Shown: positions 52,620 through 64,000, counted from the stretch's first letter. The stretch is DNA of 64,000 bases from Maylandia zebra (GCF_041146795.1 NC_135182.1:35395509-35459508); one strand, 5' to 3'. Translations and numbers: made by a program. Notes: a model not told the origin generated them from the letters alone.

Positions 52620-52953
52620 TTATTAATGAGGGAAAAAACAGTTGTCCAAACCTACCTGACCCTGCGTGGAAAAAGTAACTGTCCCATAGACCTAAAAACT
52701 GTTACTACTACTCTTAACTAATTTAAGATCCTGCCAATCTGATTTAAGCCACTCCACAGCAATCGCAGACCATCACTCTACCGAGTATTTTCAATCATGC
52801 AGTTCTTTAGATGTTGTTTTGGGCTCTTCTGGATGAGTCACTGATGCACTTTTGGAGTAATTGGGATTGTCTGGCCACGCAGGGAAGTGTCACCATCGTT
52901 TAAAGTTTCCTCCATGTGTGGATAACGGCTCTCACCGTGGTTCACTGCAGTCC

Positions 52954-53121
52954 ACTTCCAGACTCTTCCAGACACTAAACCAAGGCACAATGTACATTTC
53001 AATTCCTTTAATTTTAAATATGTTTATATTGTCTATCCTGTAAAATAGTCAGATATCTATTCATATTAATGTACAGAATTCACCTGCTTGCTGCTACTAC
53101 TGCACATTCACCCAGTGTATA

Positions 53122-53192
<71 letters not shown>

Positions 53193-53323
53193 GTTCTTCC
53201 TCTACACCCCCCCCCCAATTTTTGCACATGTCGAGGAGCGTGTCAGGCTACATTTCACTGTGTGTTATACTTGTATAACTATGCATGTGACAAATGATAA
53301 AGAACCTTGAACCTTGACCTTGA
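52954..53323 (+). mobile_element. 5'-truncated LINE 3' end inserted into the Tc1 relic
   Basis: A 370-bp insert flanked by a probable 5-bp duplication AGTCC (52949-52953 and 53324-53328). The right part reads CATTTCACTGTGTGTTATAC, GTATAACTATGCATGTGACAAA and ends in an ACCTTGA repeat, the form of a fish LINE 3' tail (usually CTTGTATAACTG...AATCTTGAATCTTGA). It includes the long TA repeat. The 5' boundary is inferred from where the Tc1 sequence stops. Confidence 0.6.
53126..53191. repeat. TA microsatellite
   Basis: About 33 uninterrupted TA units, followed by a short poly-C run near 53208-53216. Confidence 0.97.
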
Positions 53324-53400
53324 AGTCCCAAAACCTTAGAAAAGGATTCTTAGCCTTTCCAGACTGATACATGTCAGCAACATGCCTCCAAATTAATTTC

Positions 53401-54898
53401 TGTCACTACATGCCAGATACATGAGTGCTCTGGGTTTAAACAGCATTAAACAGTATTTTTATAAGCAACTCTTCATCATTGTCTTCTTTGCTCATGATTA
53501 TTCCATGATGCTCTCGGCATATTTTTCCAAACTCATTCAGTAACAGCTCCACATACATAATGCCAAACGTCTGGCTCTAAAGACACTCGGGAGTATTTAG
53601 GAAAATAATGAGATCTGTGTCCCCATCACTTTATTTTATTGATGTTATTTTAGTTTTATCGTGTACTTTAGCTAAACACTCAGTTTATAGCAATGAGACA
53701 ATGAACAATGATGTGACTGAATCTGCTCAAAAAACATTAATTTAATATACAACCTCTTTACTGAAAGGTGCGATTAAAAATGGCAGCCAGTTCTGGTTTA
53801 ATAGCAGATGACGCCTGGTTGTCGTGCAGGAATCTCCAGCCTGGGACGGGTTAAAGGATGAAGTTGTGTTTCAGAAGGTTTCCAAGCGTTAAAAAGAGAA
53901 AAACCTTTGGTTTAACTGGTCATTTAGGACTGACGGGCTTAGAGGAGGGGCTGCCACTGCTTGATGCATGTCGTGCCACGCTGAGGAAGAGGTCTCATTT
54001 TCCTCACTGATCCTTTTGCTTATGTGTTATGTCTTCTGTCATTATTGTTCCCCCCAACCTTCTGCTCCTCACTTTGTCTTCTTTTTCCACACTTTTTGCC
54101 AATTTTTGTTCATCTAACGGCAGTCTGAACAAATGCGTTAGTTACAGTAATATGCAATTTAAAAAGCAAGCGTTAAAATCATCAGTACCATTGGGGGCCA
54201 TAATGTCTTGATTAAGAGTCATTATCCTTCCAATTTTGCTCTAAACAGCTTCTAAGCACCAATCAGGAAACTCAGTTTTAACTGCCTTTTCACCCTCCAC
54301 GAGACAGTTTATACTATGATTATACTGGTGCAGTGTGTGAATGTGTGCGTGAATGGGTGGATGACTGGATATGTAAAGCGCTTTGGGGTCCTTAGGGACT
54401 AGTAAGGCGCTATATAAATACAGGCCATTTACCATTTACCATGAAGAGCAAATATTTCATCGTAGTCCTTGAAGCAGCCTGGGGCCTTTTTGAAATTTAA
54501 GGAAAATGTCACAGGATCAACCTGATGTAGTAACCGGACGCAGTAAGCTGCTGGGAAGATGGATAGCTGCCAAAACTGTGCTCTACTGCACTAAAATGTA
54601 TAAATTCACAGCCTTTGCATGTTACAAATAATTTATATTCACTGAGGCAGATACACTCACATACATGCCTGCTAGTTTCTGAGCTACCTGTCGTCCTGCC
54701 TAATGTCTGTAAATGAGCACCTAACGATGTGTGTGAAGCTATTTGCTTATCTATATCATTGTCGCAGCTGCTTGTGTTCACACGCAATCTATGTGAAGAT
54801 CATTAAAAGACACAGATGCACACACAAACACGCCAACTTTTGCTTGCACAGGGAACAGGATGTGTTATCACTTGCATGAACTTGTAATGCAATGCAAG
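53401..54898. other. Intergenic, SINE tail only
   Basis: No coding exon recognised. A 3' SINE fragment lies at about 54330-54440. The 8-bp hAT target duplication AATGCAAG occupies 54891-54898. Confidence 0.5.
54330..54440 (+). mobile_element. SINE 3' fragment
   Basis: GTGTGTGAATGTGTGCGTGA, GGATATGTAAAGCGCTTTGG, GGACTAGTAAGGCGCTATAT and CAGGCCATTTACC match the 3' part of the SINE at 3542-3846; the tRNA-related head is absent. Confidence 0.8.
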
Positions 54899-55555
54899 TA
54901 GGGTTGCCAACTCCCTGAAAAATAAATAAGGGACACCTCGTGGCCAGGGCCGGGCGACCCAGTTCACCCTTCCCAGTGTGGTGAATTTTGTAGTTTTTTT
55001 TTTTTGTGTGTGAAATTATTTTTTAACCATTTGACTTGAATTTGATTTAAGCAGATGCATATTCTTTGTGATATGACCATATAGGAAACAAATGATCATT
55101 TAGCCATTTATTTTTAGCTCAAAATGACAACATTAACACAGTAAAACAGGTCTCTTTCTTAAACAGAAGCCTGTCATGCTTAACTTTTGAGAATATAAGT
55201 AAATCTTTCTTTAAAAGAACTCTGTCCTGCTTAACTTAAAATTATATAAATTAATAGAAAACAATAGAAAAATATTTTTGTAACAGTGCACATATAGTGC
55301 ATTTAGTACAACTGGCTTCAGTTGAGGTATTATTTCAGCTTTTCTAATGCTAATCAACTGCTCCTGTTTGTAAACCCACTTGTTCCCATGATTACGCATC
55401 ATAACTCATCATCATTATTAAAATATGTATTACTTTTATGTATTAGTGATCTATTTGTTGCAATCATCCATCCTTGCAGTTGTTTATTACACAAAATAAA
55501 TTTATATTATCACACTTCTGGCCACATAGCGCTGATATTCACTGCACATGTCCAC

Positions 55556-55672
55556 ACCGGTGTGTGAATGTGTGCGTGAATGGGTGGATGACTGGATATG
55601 TAAAGCGCTTTGGGGTCCTTAAGGACTAGTAAAGCGCTATATAAATACAGGCCAATACAGGCCATATTAACC
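55556..55672 (+). mobile_element. SINE 3' fragment inside the hAT element
   Basis: Same 3' SINE sequence as at 54330-54440 (GGATATGTAAAGCGCTTTGG, AAAGCGCTATATAAATACAG), here ending with a partial duplication of the CAGGCCA tail. Confidence 0.8.
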
Positions 55673-55970
55673 TTAACCAGAGGGTTTAAAAAAAAACAAC
55701 CAGTGTTTACATACCATATCTGCTTCTGCCGTGGCCTGGTGGACAAAAAATTGGTTAAGGGTTCCCCGAGCTTTCACGCCCCTCATGTTCTTCATGTGCC
55801 CACCATTAGAAGCATGCCTATGGAAAAAGTGCGCCGGCACACAGTGCAGTGCGCTTTATAGGTGTTACCATGCATTTTCCCAGCCAGGTGTTTTCCTTTT
55901 CCCATTCCTCCCAGTACTTTTGCAGCCTTTTTTTCTTTCTCTGAAGGGAACAAACATTGCTGCTCTAATG

Positions 55971-56601
55971 CTGGGCTTACACTGTGCAATTTTTGGCCCA
56001 TTTTGAGACGATTTTTGAGTCGTGCGACCGATTTGGTGATCGGCCCGATTTTGGCCTTCATCGTGCATCGTTTAGTATACGTGGGGTAACGAGAAGCGGC
56101 TGTGGTGACACAGCCGCTCACACTGCTCACGCGCAAACACGTAAACGTCGGTGAAAAAGACGGAGCAGCACGGCTGTGCAGCGTGTGATCTGGACACAAG
56201 CGATGGAGGAACAACTTGTAGAACTTTGGAAAGCTCATCCGAGCCTTTTCGATGTGGCATCACAAAATTATCACGACCACAACAACCGTGAAAATAGTTG
56301 GATTTACACTGCTGCTCAATCACAGCTGCCTGATCAATGTTTTTCATTAGCAATTTAGCAAAGTTGATGGTGGTGGTGTGTCTGTGTGAGTGAAAGACAG
56401 AGAGAGCGAGCGACAGATTTTCTGTTATAACCTTCATTTTATGGAGGCACAGTGTGAGCACTCAGGTCGCATCAGAGCATCGGGCCGTATAGTGTGAGAC
56501 CTGCATCGTGACCTACCAACTTCTAACCCCTGTGAGTCAATCGTGCAGTTTGAGCAGGAGCTGAATAACGTGACTGAAAAAATCGCACAGTGTCTGCCCA
56601 G
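55971..56601 (+). mobile_element. Harbinger-like non-autonomous element
   Basis: About 631 bp with terminal inverted repeats CTGGGCTTACACTGTGCAAT and, inverted, CTGGGCAGACACTGTGCGAT. TAA lies two bases outside the left end and TTA outside the right, consistent with a Harbinger-type TWA target but not exact. It encodes the start of a Myb/SANT (MADF)-like protein (next entry). No Harbinger nuclease frame is present. Confidence 0.6.
56176..56358 (+). pseudogene. Truncated Myb/SANT (MADF)-like ORF of the Harbinger-like element
   Basis: Reads VIWTQAMEEQLVELWKAHPS, LFDVASQNYHDHNNRE before losing similarity and stopping after about 60 codons. The W...LVELW...P.LFD pattern is that of MADF/Myb-like DNA-binding domains, which accompany PIF/Harbinger transposases. 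Only the first half of the domain remains. It could be a MADF gene fragment of other origin, but its place between inverted repeats argues for the transposon. Confidence 0.6.
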
Positions 56602-56994
56602 CTTTAGGTGTACTGTCGTCCGAGACTTGCACCGCAGTGTCGGGGTTTGTTTCCCTGTTGGCCATGCTTCTTGTTGTGGTCATCTGTTGTCTTCCGGTAT
56701 TTTCTCCGTAAGCGACCTTTCCTCGACCAATGAGATGAGCGGTAATCTGAATTGTCATACTCAAATTGTCATAAGTGTACTGTCAGCTCATTGGTCACAA
56801 AGCAGGAGAGGGGCTGGGAATTATGTTTTCAAACAAAGCGTTAATTCCATTAACATTTATAGACTACTTTTGATTCTCACTGTATTACGGGACAAAGTGC
56901 GTCCCTTATTAGCTCAATACGGGACGTGTGCTTTTGTTTCTAAATACGGGACGATTCCGTTTTTTAAGGGACGGTTGGCAACCCTAAATGCAAG

Positions 56995-59900
56995 CGACTC
57001 TGTGTGGCAGAAAGTGAGCTCAAGCCCTTTCTCATGCTAAGCTAATGGAGAAGTTATAAGGATATTAAGATTGGTTGGTCAGTCTAGCACTTACATTTTG
57101 AAACTATTATTAGCTGGATTGCAGCTGGATTTGTGGTACATTCACATTCACTGCATATCCATCTGGTCTGTAAGTCTGACATCATCAGTCATTTCAGGGT
57201 CCAAACGCCGCTTCAGGTCCCAAAGTCAAACGAACACTGTGGCATCATTGAGAGTCACAAACGGTCTAAATTCTTTCATCTGTAATAATGATCAGCATTG
57301 CTGCTTTACCAGGTAAACAATAAAGTTTAACATCCATGAAAACAGACTTTATGAAGTTTAACTGAGTTAGAAGTTAGCAGGAAGTTAGCTCGCTAGCTTG
57401 ATATAGCATGATACCTAAACATGATATAGCATGTTCTGACTGAGAGATTTCTGAAAAATTCAAACGTACAGCTCTGCTATCACTTCCAACATAAATGAAG
57501 ACAGAAAACTAAACAGCAGTGGCGTTTGTAGGGTTATTGAAGTTGGGCTAGCTGGTATATAATGATGTGCTACGTGATCGCTAGCGACACAGCTATGTTA
57601 GCATAGCATAAACAGTGAAGCTGGAGGATGAACGCTAACTTTTTTCCACTCGATAAAAGTTAATGAGAGGGTTCCCGATGGTTAGGCACAAATGCAATCG
57701 CATGGCAGGATGCTGTAAACTTCAGTCAGGAGAACAACTGAGATAATCCATCCACAATACGAGGTTAGTCATTCATATACTGCTGCATGGGCTGTAGCTA
57801 CATCGTAAGGGTTTAAAAACTGAGCTTTAAAATGAACAGTGGTAATAAAAACCCAGACAGGCCGACAGTGATCACTGACTGTTTTTAGGGGCTTGTTCAG
57901 ATTAAATAGAACAAGATACAAAACATGTTAAAAACACAACAGCCTTGTAGTTTGGAGCAGGAAGCAGGGTTTATCACATCATCATTTAACAACTGGATAG
58001 TGTCCGGAGAATTCTACCTTTGATTTTGGGCCACTAGCAGACTGTGAGAATCATTACTTTTCCAATGAAATGAAGTATCTCTACAATATAAATACATTAT
58101 TTTATGTTAACTTCCCATGTATCACCATTGTTTAAGTCAATTATGACTGATAGGCTGTAGTTCCCAGAGGAAAAAATTCACAAACATTGGCAGGTTAGCC
58201 TAGTTATCATTAGCATTTTAGCATGGTGCAGATACAACACAGTTTTAGTTAAAAGCCATGAATATTTGAATAAAGTCAAACTTTTATCAAACAGACACTT
58301 TAACTTAGTGGCTGCATTCAGCACATAAATGTGTCATTTTATAATCTGAAAGAAATGATTACTACTCGCGCAGATACCCACAGATGGTGGAGCAGAAGCT
58401 AGTTTCCACCCCCGGATCCATTCTTGTCTATAATGGCTACAAATTGATGAAGCCATTGAGTGTGCTGGTGACTCAAGGGTGAGTGGGGACAGAGTCTCCA
58501 CCACCCAGTAGCACTCATTAATCAGATCTGGTCCATCCCCAGTCCCTCCCTTCAGACTGCCTGACACGCTGCCAGAGGCAGTAATGTGATACTTTGTGTC
58601 TGTCCCTGTCGGTGGGTGTCCGTCCTCGTCTGCCTTTAGCACAACCTCATATTCTTGTCACTGGGTCTCTACTTCCTGTTCATGCCACCATCAGCCCCTG
58701 CAAAGTAAGTTCATCATACATTGAATTATTCTTTATATTGATGGTTATATGGACGTTATATTGATGGTTATAAAAAGAAAAAGAAGAACATCAGTAAATG
58801 AACTCCAAAACTAGCTATCGGACTTAAGGTAAAGAGAAATGACTTTCCCCTGTCTGTTTCTGGTCTTCAGGGCTGCTTTTATTTAAATCACAGTATCGAT
58901 TTATGCCAAAATAAATCACCAAGCTGGCGACCAATATGTTGACATCTACATCCTAAACTCAATAATGAAATCAGCCTTGACGCGTTGACAACTCAATAGT
59001 GTCAATATGGTGAACCAACTTCACACACAGGCTAATTTACGCCCACTGCCTTGAAAAAACAAAAACCCCACAACCAAACAAAATCATAACAATCGTTTAA
59101 TGGGAAAAACAAACATTTCAATGATGACATTTCTGAAAATTGTAATCATACAAGGTGCTAATCTAATCGTGTTTGATATTATGTCTTTGATGCTATCCTA
59201 ATTGAGTTACAGCCAGAAGGTCACAATATGACGACAGCTCGTGGTCCTGCGATACAGAACGAGGATTATTTATGACGATTTCATCTCCGATGATATGCTA
59301 CATTAAATTAATGGATCAACAAAAAGGTTGGAAGAAGGAGGAATGGAGGAGGGGTGTTGCATATTGAACTTAGAAATTCTTTGGATCAACTTTGATCTTA
59401 TTGGCACTTTGCAGCAGTAAATTTAAGACCTGGTAATTGTTCCAGGAGCATAAAAATGGCTGCCTGGTTGATTTGAGTCTGCTTGGTCGTTCTTTGGCTA
59501 AATCTGCAGTCACTGTTTGTAGATCTGAAGGAGTAGTCCAGTGTTTCTCATGGGGAAGCTGGTTAAGCATCCCAGTATGAAAATCTTGTTCAAGGAATGC
59601 AAAATGACATATTTTAATTTGTAGTTGTTATTGTTTGGTGATGTCTCACAGTAGAACCTTTTAAAACATCCTAAAATAACTGAATACATAATTGGCTTTA
59701 TGACGATATTATATGTGAAATATGACTATAAGCGTTTAAATGATGGATAAAGTAGGATGTTAAATAAAGGTAAGTATAAAGTACAGTCACAAATCACATC
59801 ACATATTACGAGTCCTTATATAATTATTTTACTTACGCTGTCTTTGACTTCCCATGACATTTAACTAATTCCAGTGTTTACATTTTATATTTATATTCAA

Positions 59901-60044
59901 GAAACTACAAGAGATGGCTGCATGGATAAATGGCTGCATGATGAGGTTATTTCCACCTTTGAAATACTACCTTTATAGTGGGACCTTAGTAAACGGGTTG
60001 AATAATAAAATAACAATATACATTACAATATACATTTAATTTTA
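56995..60044. other. Intergenic, no gene recognised
   Basis: Low-complexity-poor, AT-rich sequence. The longest suggestive frame is minus-strand 58337-58660 (Ser/Gly/Thr-rich, read from a GTG, with an in-frame stop just upstream), which matches no family I know. Small local duplications occur (for example GATATAGCATG near 57400-57435). Confidence 0.4.
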
Positions 60045-61588
60045 CATTTTCCATGTGAGTCCCCTTGTCCTCAAGACCTGTGCCCCCCAGCTGTGTGGGG
60101 TCTTTCATAAACTGTTTATGCTGAGTCTGAGTCTGCAGAGGGTCCCGGTGATGTGGAAGACATCATGCCTCGTCCCTGTACCAAAGACGCCTCGTCCCAG
60201 TGGCCCCCAGGATTACAGGCCCGTGGCACTGACCTCCCACATCATGAAGACCCTGGAAAGGCTCATCCTGGACCAGCTGCGACCCATAGTAAGACCACAT
60301 CTGGATCCCCTTCAGTTCGCTTATCAGCCTCGTCTCGGAACAGAGGACGCCATCATCTACCTGCTCAATCGTGTCTACACCCATCTGGACCAGCCGGCGA
60401 GCACTGTGAGGGTCATGTTTTTTGACTTTTCCAGTGCTTTCAACACCATCAGGCCGACCCTCCTGGGTGATAAGTTAGCAGCGATGCAGGTGGATGCTTC
60501 TCTGGTGTCCTGGATTGTTGATTACCTGACAGGAAGACCACAATATGTACGTCTCCCACAGTGTGTGTCTGACAAGGTGATCAGCAACACAGGGGCACCA
60601 CAGGGGACTGTCCTCTCCCCCTTCCTCTTCACCCTCTACACCACAGACTTCAGCCACTGCACAGAGACCTGCCATCTTCAGAAGTTTTCTGATGACTCTG
60701 CGGTGGTTGGATGCATCAGCAGGGATGATGAGACAGAGTACCGGGCTGTGGTCGACTCCTTTGTCACGTGGTGTGAGCAGAATCATCTGCAGCTCAACGT
60801 GGCAAAGACCAAGGAACTGATCGTGGACTTCAGGAAGACCAGGAAACACTTGACCCCTGTTTCAATCCAGGGGGTCAGTGTTGACATTGTGGAGGACTAT
60901 AAATACCTTTGAGTACACATTGACAATAAACTGGACTGGGCTAAAAACACCACAGCACTTTACAGGAAGGGCCAGAGTCGTCTCTATTTTTTGAGGCGAC
61001 TGAGGTCCTTCAACATCTGCCAGAAAATGCTGAGGATTTTCTATGAGTCTGTTGTGGCCAGTGCGATCCTCTATGCTGTTGCATGCTGGGGGAGCAGGCT
61101 GAGGGTCGCAGATGCCAACAGACTTAATAAACTGATCCGTAAGGCCAGCAATGTTGTGGGGATGGAGCTGGACTCCCTCAAGGTGGTGTCGGAGAGGCGG
61201 ATGCTGTCCAAGATAAAGACAATGTTGGATAACACCTCCCACCCACTCCATGACATGCTGGTCAGTCACAGGAGCTCGTTCAGTGAGAGACTGAGATTAC
61301 CGAAAAGCACCACTGAACGACACAGGAAATCATTCCTGCCTGTGGCTCCCTGTACAACGCATCCACTTAACACACTGTTTGCTGCTACAACTACACATGT
61401 TTCTTTTCCAACTATTTATTTATAAGTGACTTATGTATGTATGTATGTATATATATATATGTATATATTGTACTATTCTTAGTTAGTGTATTGTCTGTCT
61501 TGTCTTAATGTTGGTTTAAAATGGAGCACTGTAACAAAAAATAATTTCCCCCAGGGATCAATAAAGTATTCTGATTCTGATTCTGATG
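60045..61588 (+). mobile_element. 5'-truncated L2/CR1-like LINE
   Basis: The 3' part of a non-LTR retrotransposon: reverse transcriptase, C-terminal region and a tail of ATTCTG/CTGATT repeats following AATAAAGTATT (61558-61588). The tail is the kind seen in fish L2/CR1/Rex1-group LINEs. No clear target duplication was found, so the 5' border is approximate. Confidence 0.85.
60055..61425 (+). pseudogene. LINE reverse transcriptase, one in-frame stop
   Basis: A single frame carries reverse-transcriptase blocks in order: VPVPKTPRPSGPQDYRPVAL, VMFFDFSSAFNTI, GAPQGTVLSPFLFTLYT, FSDDSAVVG (the YxDD-type catalytic block) and LQLNVAKTKELIVDF. TGA at 60910-60912 sits where Gly is expected in YKYLGV. 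The same frame then continues with the C-terminal region (YFLRRLRSFN, FYESVVASAILYAVACW). The endonuclease and first reverse-transcriptase part are missing by 5' truncation. One stop in about 450 codons suggests moderate age. Confidence 0.88.
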
Positions 61589-64000
61589 TATGGAAGGAGA
61601 ACCGGCCATGCAGGAAACCCTTCACAAAGAAAAATTGATGGCGCTCATTAAACTATGACCTGCATGTTTTATCTGCCTGTAGCTAATAATCTGTGTTTGT
61701 GTCGTTAATTCATGTAATAATAATAATAATAATAAAATAAATAAACAGTGAGACAAGTCTCAGTCATAAGAGCTTATATTTTAAGCTAAACCTTTTTGAA
61801 TACGTTTGGTGCCTCAGCCTAATCAAACATAGAAAATAAAAGCAAAAACAATCAAAGGATAATTATTTGTTCTTTAAAACAAGCATTACACACATCATCT
61901 ATGAATCATTTACTAATCAGTAAGCATTATTAGTTATGATTTTACTGCTGTGTAACTATTAACTGAAGGTTCATTATCAATTCTCTATTTATTAATTATG
62001 GTCATTATGTCGTGTTGCGAGTTACCTCATGTATGAGGTCCACCTTAAATGACATGGTCACTTCAAAAAGTCTCGAAGATTCAAAAACTTTCTTTGCTTT
62101 CAACTTGTAAATGTTAAATCGGTAGAAACCAGTGAGAGATCTACAAGAGAGGTTAGCTTTGGCTTCAGTCGGTGGCTTTGACTGCCCCCTAGTGTCTTTA
62201 CCAAACAGCTGCACAGCTCCAGTTGGAGGCAGAGATGTTTCAGCTGTCAGTGCCAGACTGAGAAGAAGCTGTGAACAAACCAAGCTGATATATTTAAGAG
62301 TCAGCTCTCTACACGTGAAAGAAATCTGTGCCACAAATGCAACAGAAAAGAGGACAAGGCATCATCAGCGCCGTCAACATTGTTCAAGGCTCCCGTTTAT
62401 CTCGACTGCTGCCAGGTGAGCTCTATCTTAGCATCAGGACTCAGACCATGTTTTAGACGCTTTCTCCTCATGCAGTGCAATGAGTGGTTATTCTGTATGA
62501 GAGAGCAACACATCTCAGACCAGTACCAGACAAGAAGGACTTCTCCCACAGGACAAGATGTGTGTGTGAGACGAGTATGTACCTTTAAACACATCTGATC
62601 ATGAGGTGGTTACACTCTTAGCACACTTAGCAAGCATGTAGTGTTGCACACAAAAAGCAGAATGATGATGCAGCAAGAACCTGTGCAGGAGTGAGTCAGG
62701 TTTATAACACATTACACTTGCATTTTTTATTTAATGCCAGCAGCATTGCAGCTGCCACTGCAGCTCTTTTTAAGCATGATGTGCCATGTAGATCCCAATG
62801 TCAGCATCTTATTTACCCGCTTCCCAGTCAGTGCACAGCATATGACAATGAAGGGTTAAGTGGATGAAAACTGAGATTTGTATTTGATGAATGTAAGCAA
62901 CATAATAAAACCTTTTCCAACTGTTAATCCAATCAGTGCTGGGAATGTGGTGTACGTCTACCCTTAATCAAATGATGCGAGTCTAATGACTCATGGACCT
63001 TTAGCATATTGCCAAGAAACAAAAAACAGGACGTCAGTTTTTGTGTCTGCACAGGTTTATACAGTAGACTTAATTGTGTTATTTACTGCCAGCAGCATTA
63101 GAGCTGCCACTGGATCCCTGCCACCGCGATCAGACATCAGGTTTGCTAATGAGTCCTGCACAGTTTGCGTCATTAAAGGTGGATAAAGTAAAGTTATTTA
63201 AGTATTTCTCTCCTTTCAGTGAGCAAAACCGAAGCGTTACTCTGTTGATTACAGAGAAGTCTGTGAGGACATCAGCATTTTTTCATAAAAACTTACAAAT
63301 AAAATCAGACATTCGAATTTATGTTATTATGGATTCATGAATCAGTGAAAATCTATAACTCACCATTCATTTTCTGCCTGCACGTCACAGCTTTCATGGT
63401 TATGTCACCTTAGAACCACAGGATGTCGCTAGAGACTATCATAATTTGCTTGTACACACCGATTGCCCCAATATGGTTCCCACCAGTGAACAATTTTGCC
63501 TTTATATAAAAATAACGAAGGAGGGTCCCACATTTCCCCACCTGTGCACCGTTTCTGACAAAATCAGCGAACGTACAGAATCCACCGGAGAAACCGGTCA
63601 GACCTGCTCAGTGTTCAACAGCTTCAGGTTCTGCAGGAGATGGGATCGTGCACTGGCCAATTCCTCCGAGATCTCACTCAGGGTTGAATATTCAGTGGGA
63701 GGCTGGGACTCCGCCTTCGTTTCCCAGCCTGCAGAGTGGTGGGAACCGGGTACTAGGCAGCCCAAAATGGTATGCTATTTTTACCACTGTGTTCAATCTG
63801 AGGGCTGCTCTCTAGAGACCTGTTGCCGGCAGTTCTCCCAAAGCCGCGGAATTTAACCCTAGGACAGCTCTCCCCAGATGTGATGGAAAACATCTGGCCA
63901 GCTGCTTGACTACAAGGCTTGGCCATCCAGCCTCAGTGCTACTAACCCCCCTAAACACTCGTATACCAAGATAAAGCCCAGTTGATACTGATGATAAACA
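61589..64000. other. Intergenic, candidate exon only
   Basis: Contains an AAT repeat (about 61716-61738), a candidate minus-strand exon at 62026-62140, and from about 63.4 kb a GC-richer stretch with a 136-codon plus frame (63446-63856) that resembles no known protein. Nothing here could be assigned to a known gene. Confidence 0.4.

Larger units (their letters stand above)
52620..53400 (-). mobile_element. Tc1-like relic split by a LINE 3' end
   Basis: Minus-strand Tc1-like sequence runs from about 52620 (CCAAACCTACCTGACCCTG) to 52953 and resumes at about 53324 (AGTCCCAAAACCTTAG, then CCTTTCCAGACTGATA). The two parts are neighbours in the intact family, which encodes ...KALGLQRTTVRAII... across the join. 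Many mutations; no open frame remains. Same family as the relic at 5420-6050. Confidence 0.7.
54899..56986 (-). mobile_element. hAT-like DNA transposon with nested insertions
   Basis: A 2088-bp element whose ends are the inverted pair TAGGGTTGCCAAC. It is flanked by the exact 8-bp duplication AATGCAAG (54891-54898 and 56987-56994); eight-base duplication is the hAT signature. Internally it carries a SINE 3' fragment (55556-55672) and a Harbinger-like element (55971-56601). A minus-strand coding remnant at about 55790-55965 (KKAAKVLGG...KAHCTVCRRTFSIG) looks like the N-terminal zinc-finger part of a hAT transposase. No catalytic domain is left, so it is non-autonomous. Confidence 0.8.

Noticed and set aside
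59370..59570. 66-codon minus frame
   Set aside because: No domain, no splice context; chance frame.

Overview
This window is vertebrate nuclear DNA, almost certainly from a ray-finned (teleost) fish. The genes are split into many small exons with GT-AG introns. The intergenic DNA is AT-rich with long CA/TG and TA microsatellites. The repeats are teleost types: Tc1, pogo, hAT, piggyBac and Harbinger DNA elements, RTE/Rex3-like and L2/CR1-like LINEs, and tRNA-derived SINEs. The species cannot be named from the sequence; a percomorph such as a cichlid would fit.

Four protein-coding genes are supported. (1) 1-11753, minus strand: the 5' part of a Wnt6 gene, with exon 1 (signal peptide) at 11674-11753 and exon 2 at 2075-2295; the remaining exons lie beyond base 1. 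(2) 25722-30582, plus strand: a FAST-kinase/RAP-domain mitochondrial RNA-binding protein, best matched to FASTKD3, in nine coding exons. (3) 31225-44440, minus strand: CFAP65 (CCDC108), a sperm-flagellum/ciliary protein, resolved here into 34 coding exons whose lengths sum to an intact 1740-codon frame. A perfect RFX X-box lies about 255 bp upstream. (4) 45830-47803, minus strand: an Mnx-class homeobox gene of three exons and 319 codons, most likely mnx2. FASTKD3 and CFAP65 converge tail to tail about 0.64 kb apart. CFAP65 and the mnx gene are in tandem. Wnt6 and CFAP65 are neighbours in the human WNT6-WNT10A-CFAP65-IHH block, and an mnx gene there mirrors the SHH-MNX1 linkage on the paralogous segment.

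The rest is intron, intergenic DNA and mobile elements: a Rex3/RTE-like LINE 3' end with target duplication (17.9-18.7 kb); a full-length pogo-like transposon with a PHD-type finger in its transposase (21.6-24.6 kb); two abutting SINEs and a Tc1 relic in FASTKD3 introns; a 1.6 kb Tc1 element and a piggyBac-like MITE in CFAP65 introns; a Tc1 relic split by a LINE tail (52.6-53.4 kb); a hAT element carrying a SINE and a Harbinger-like element (54.9-57.0 kb); and an L2/CR1-like LINE (60.0-61.6 kb). Two perfect hairpins (34-bp and 18-bp arms) stand alone in intergenic DNA. No rRNA gene, functional tRNA gene, CRISPR array or prokaryotic feature was seen. Exon borders were read by eye from splice sites, reading phase and remembered family sequences; no database search was run.
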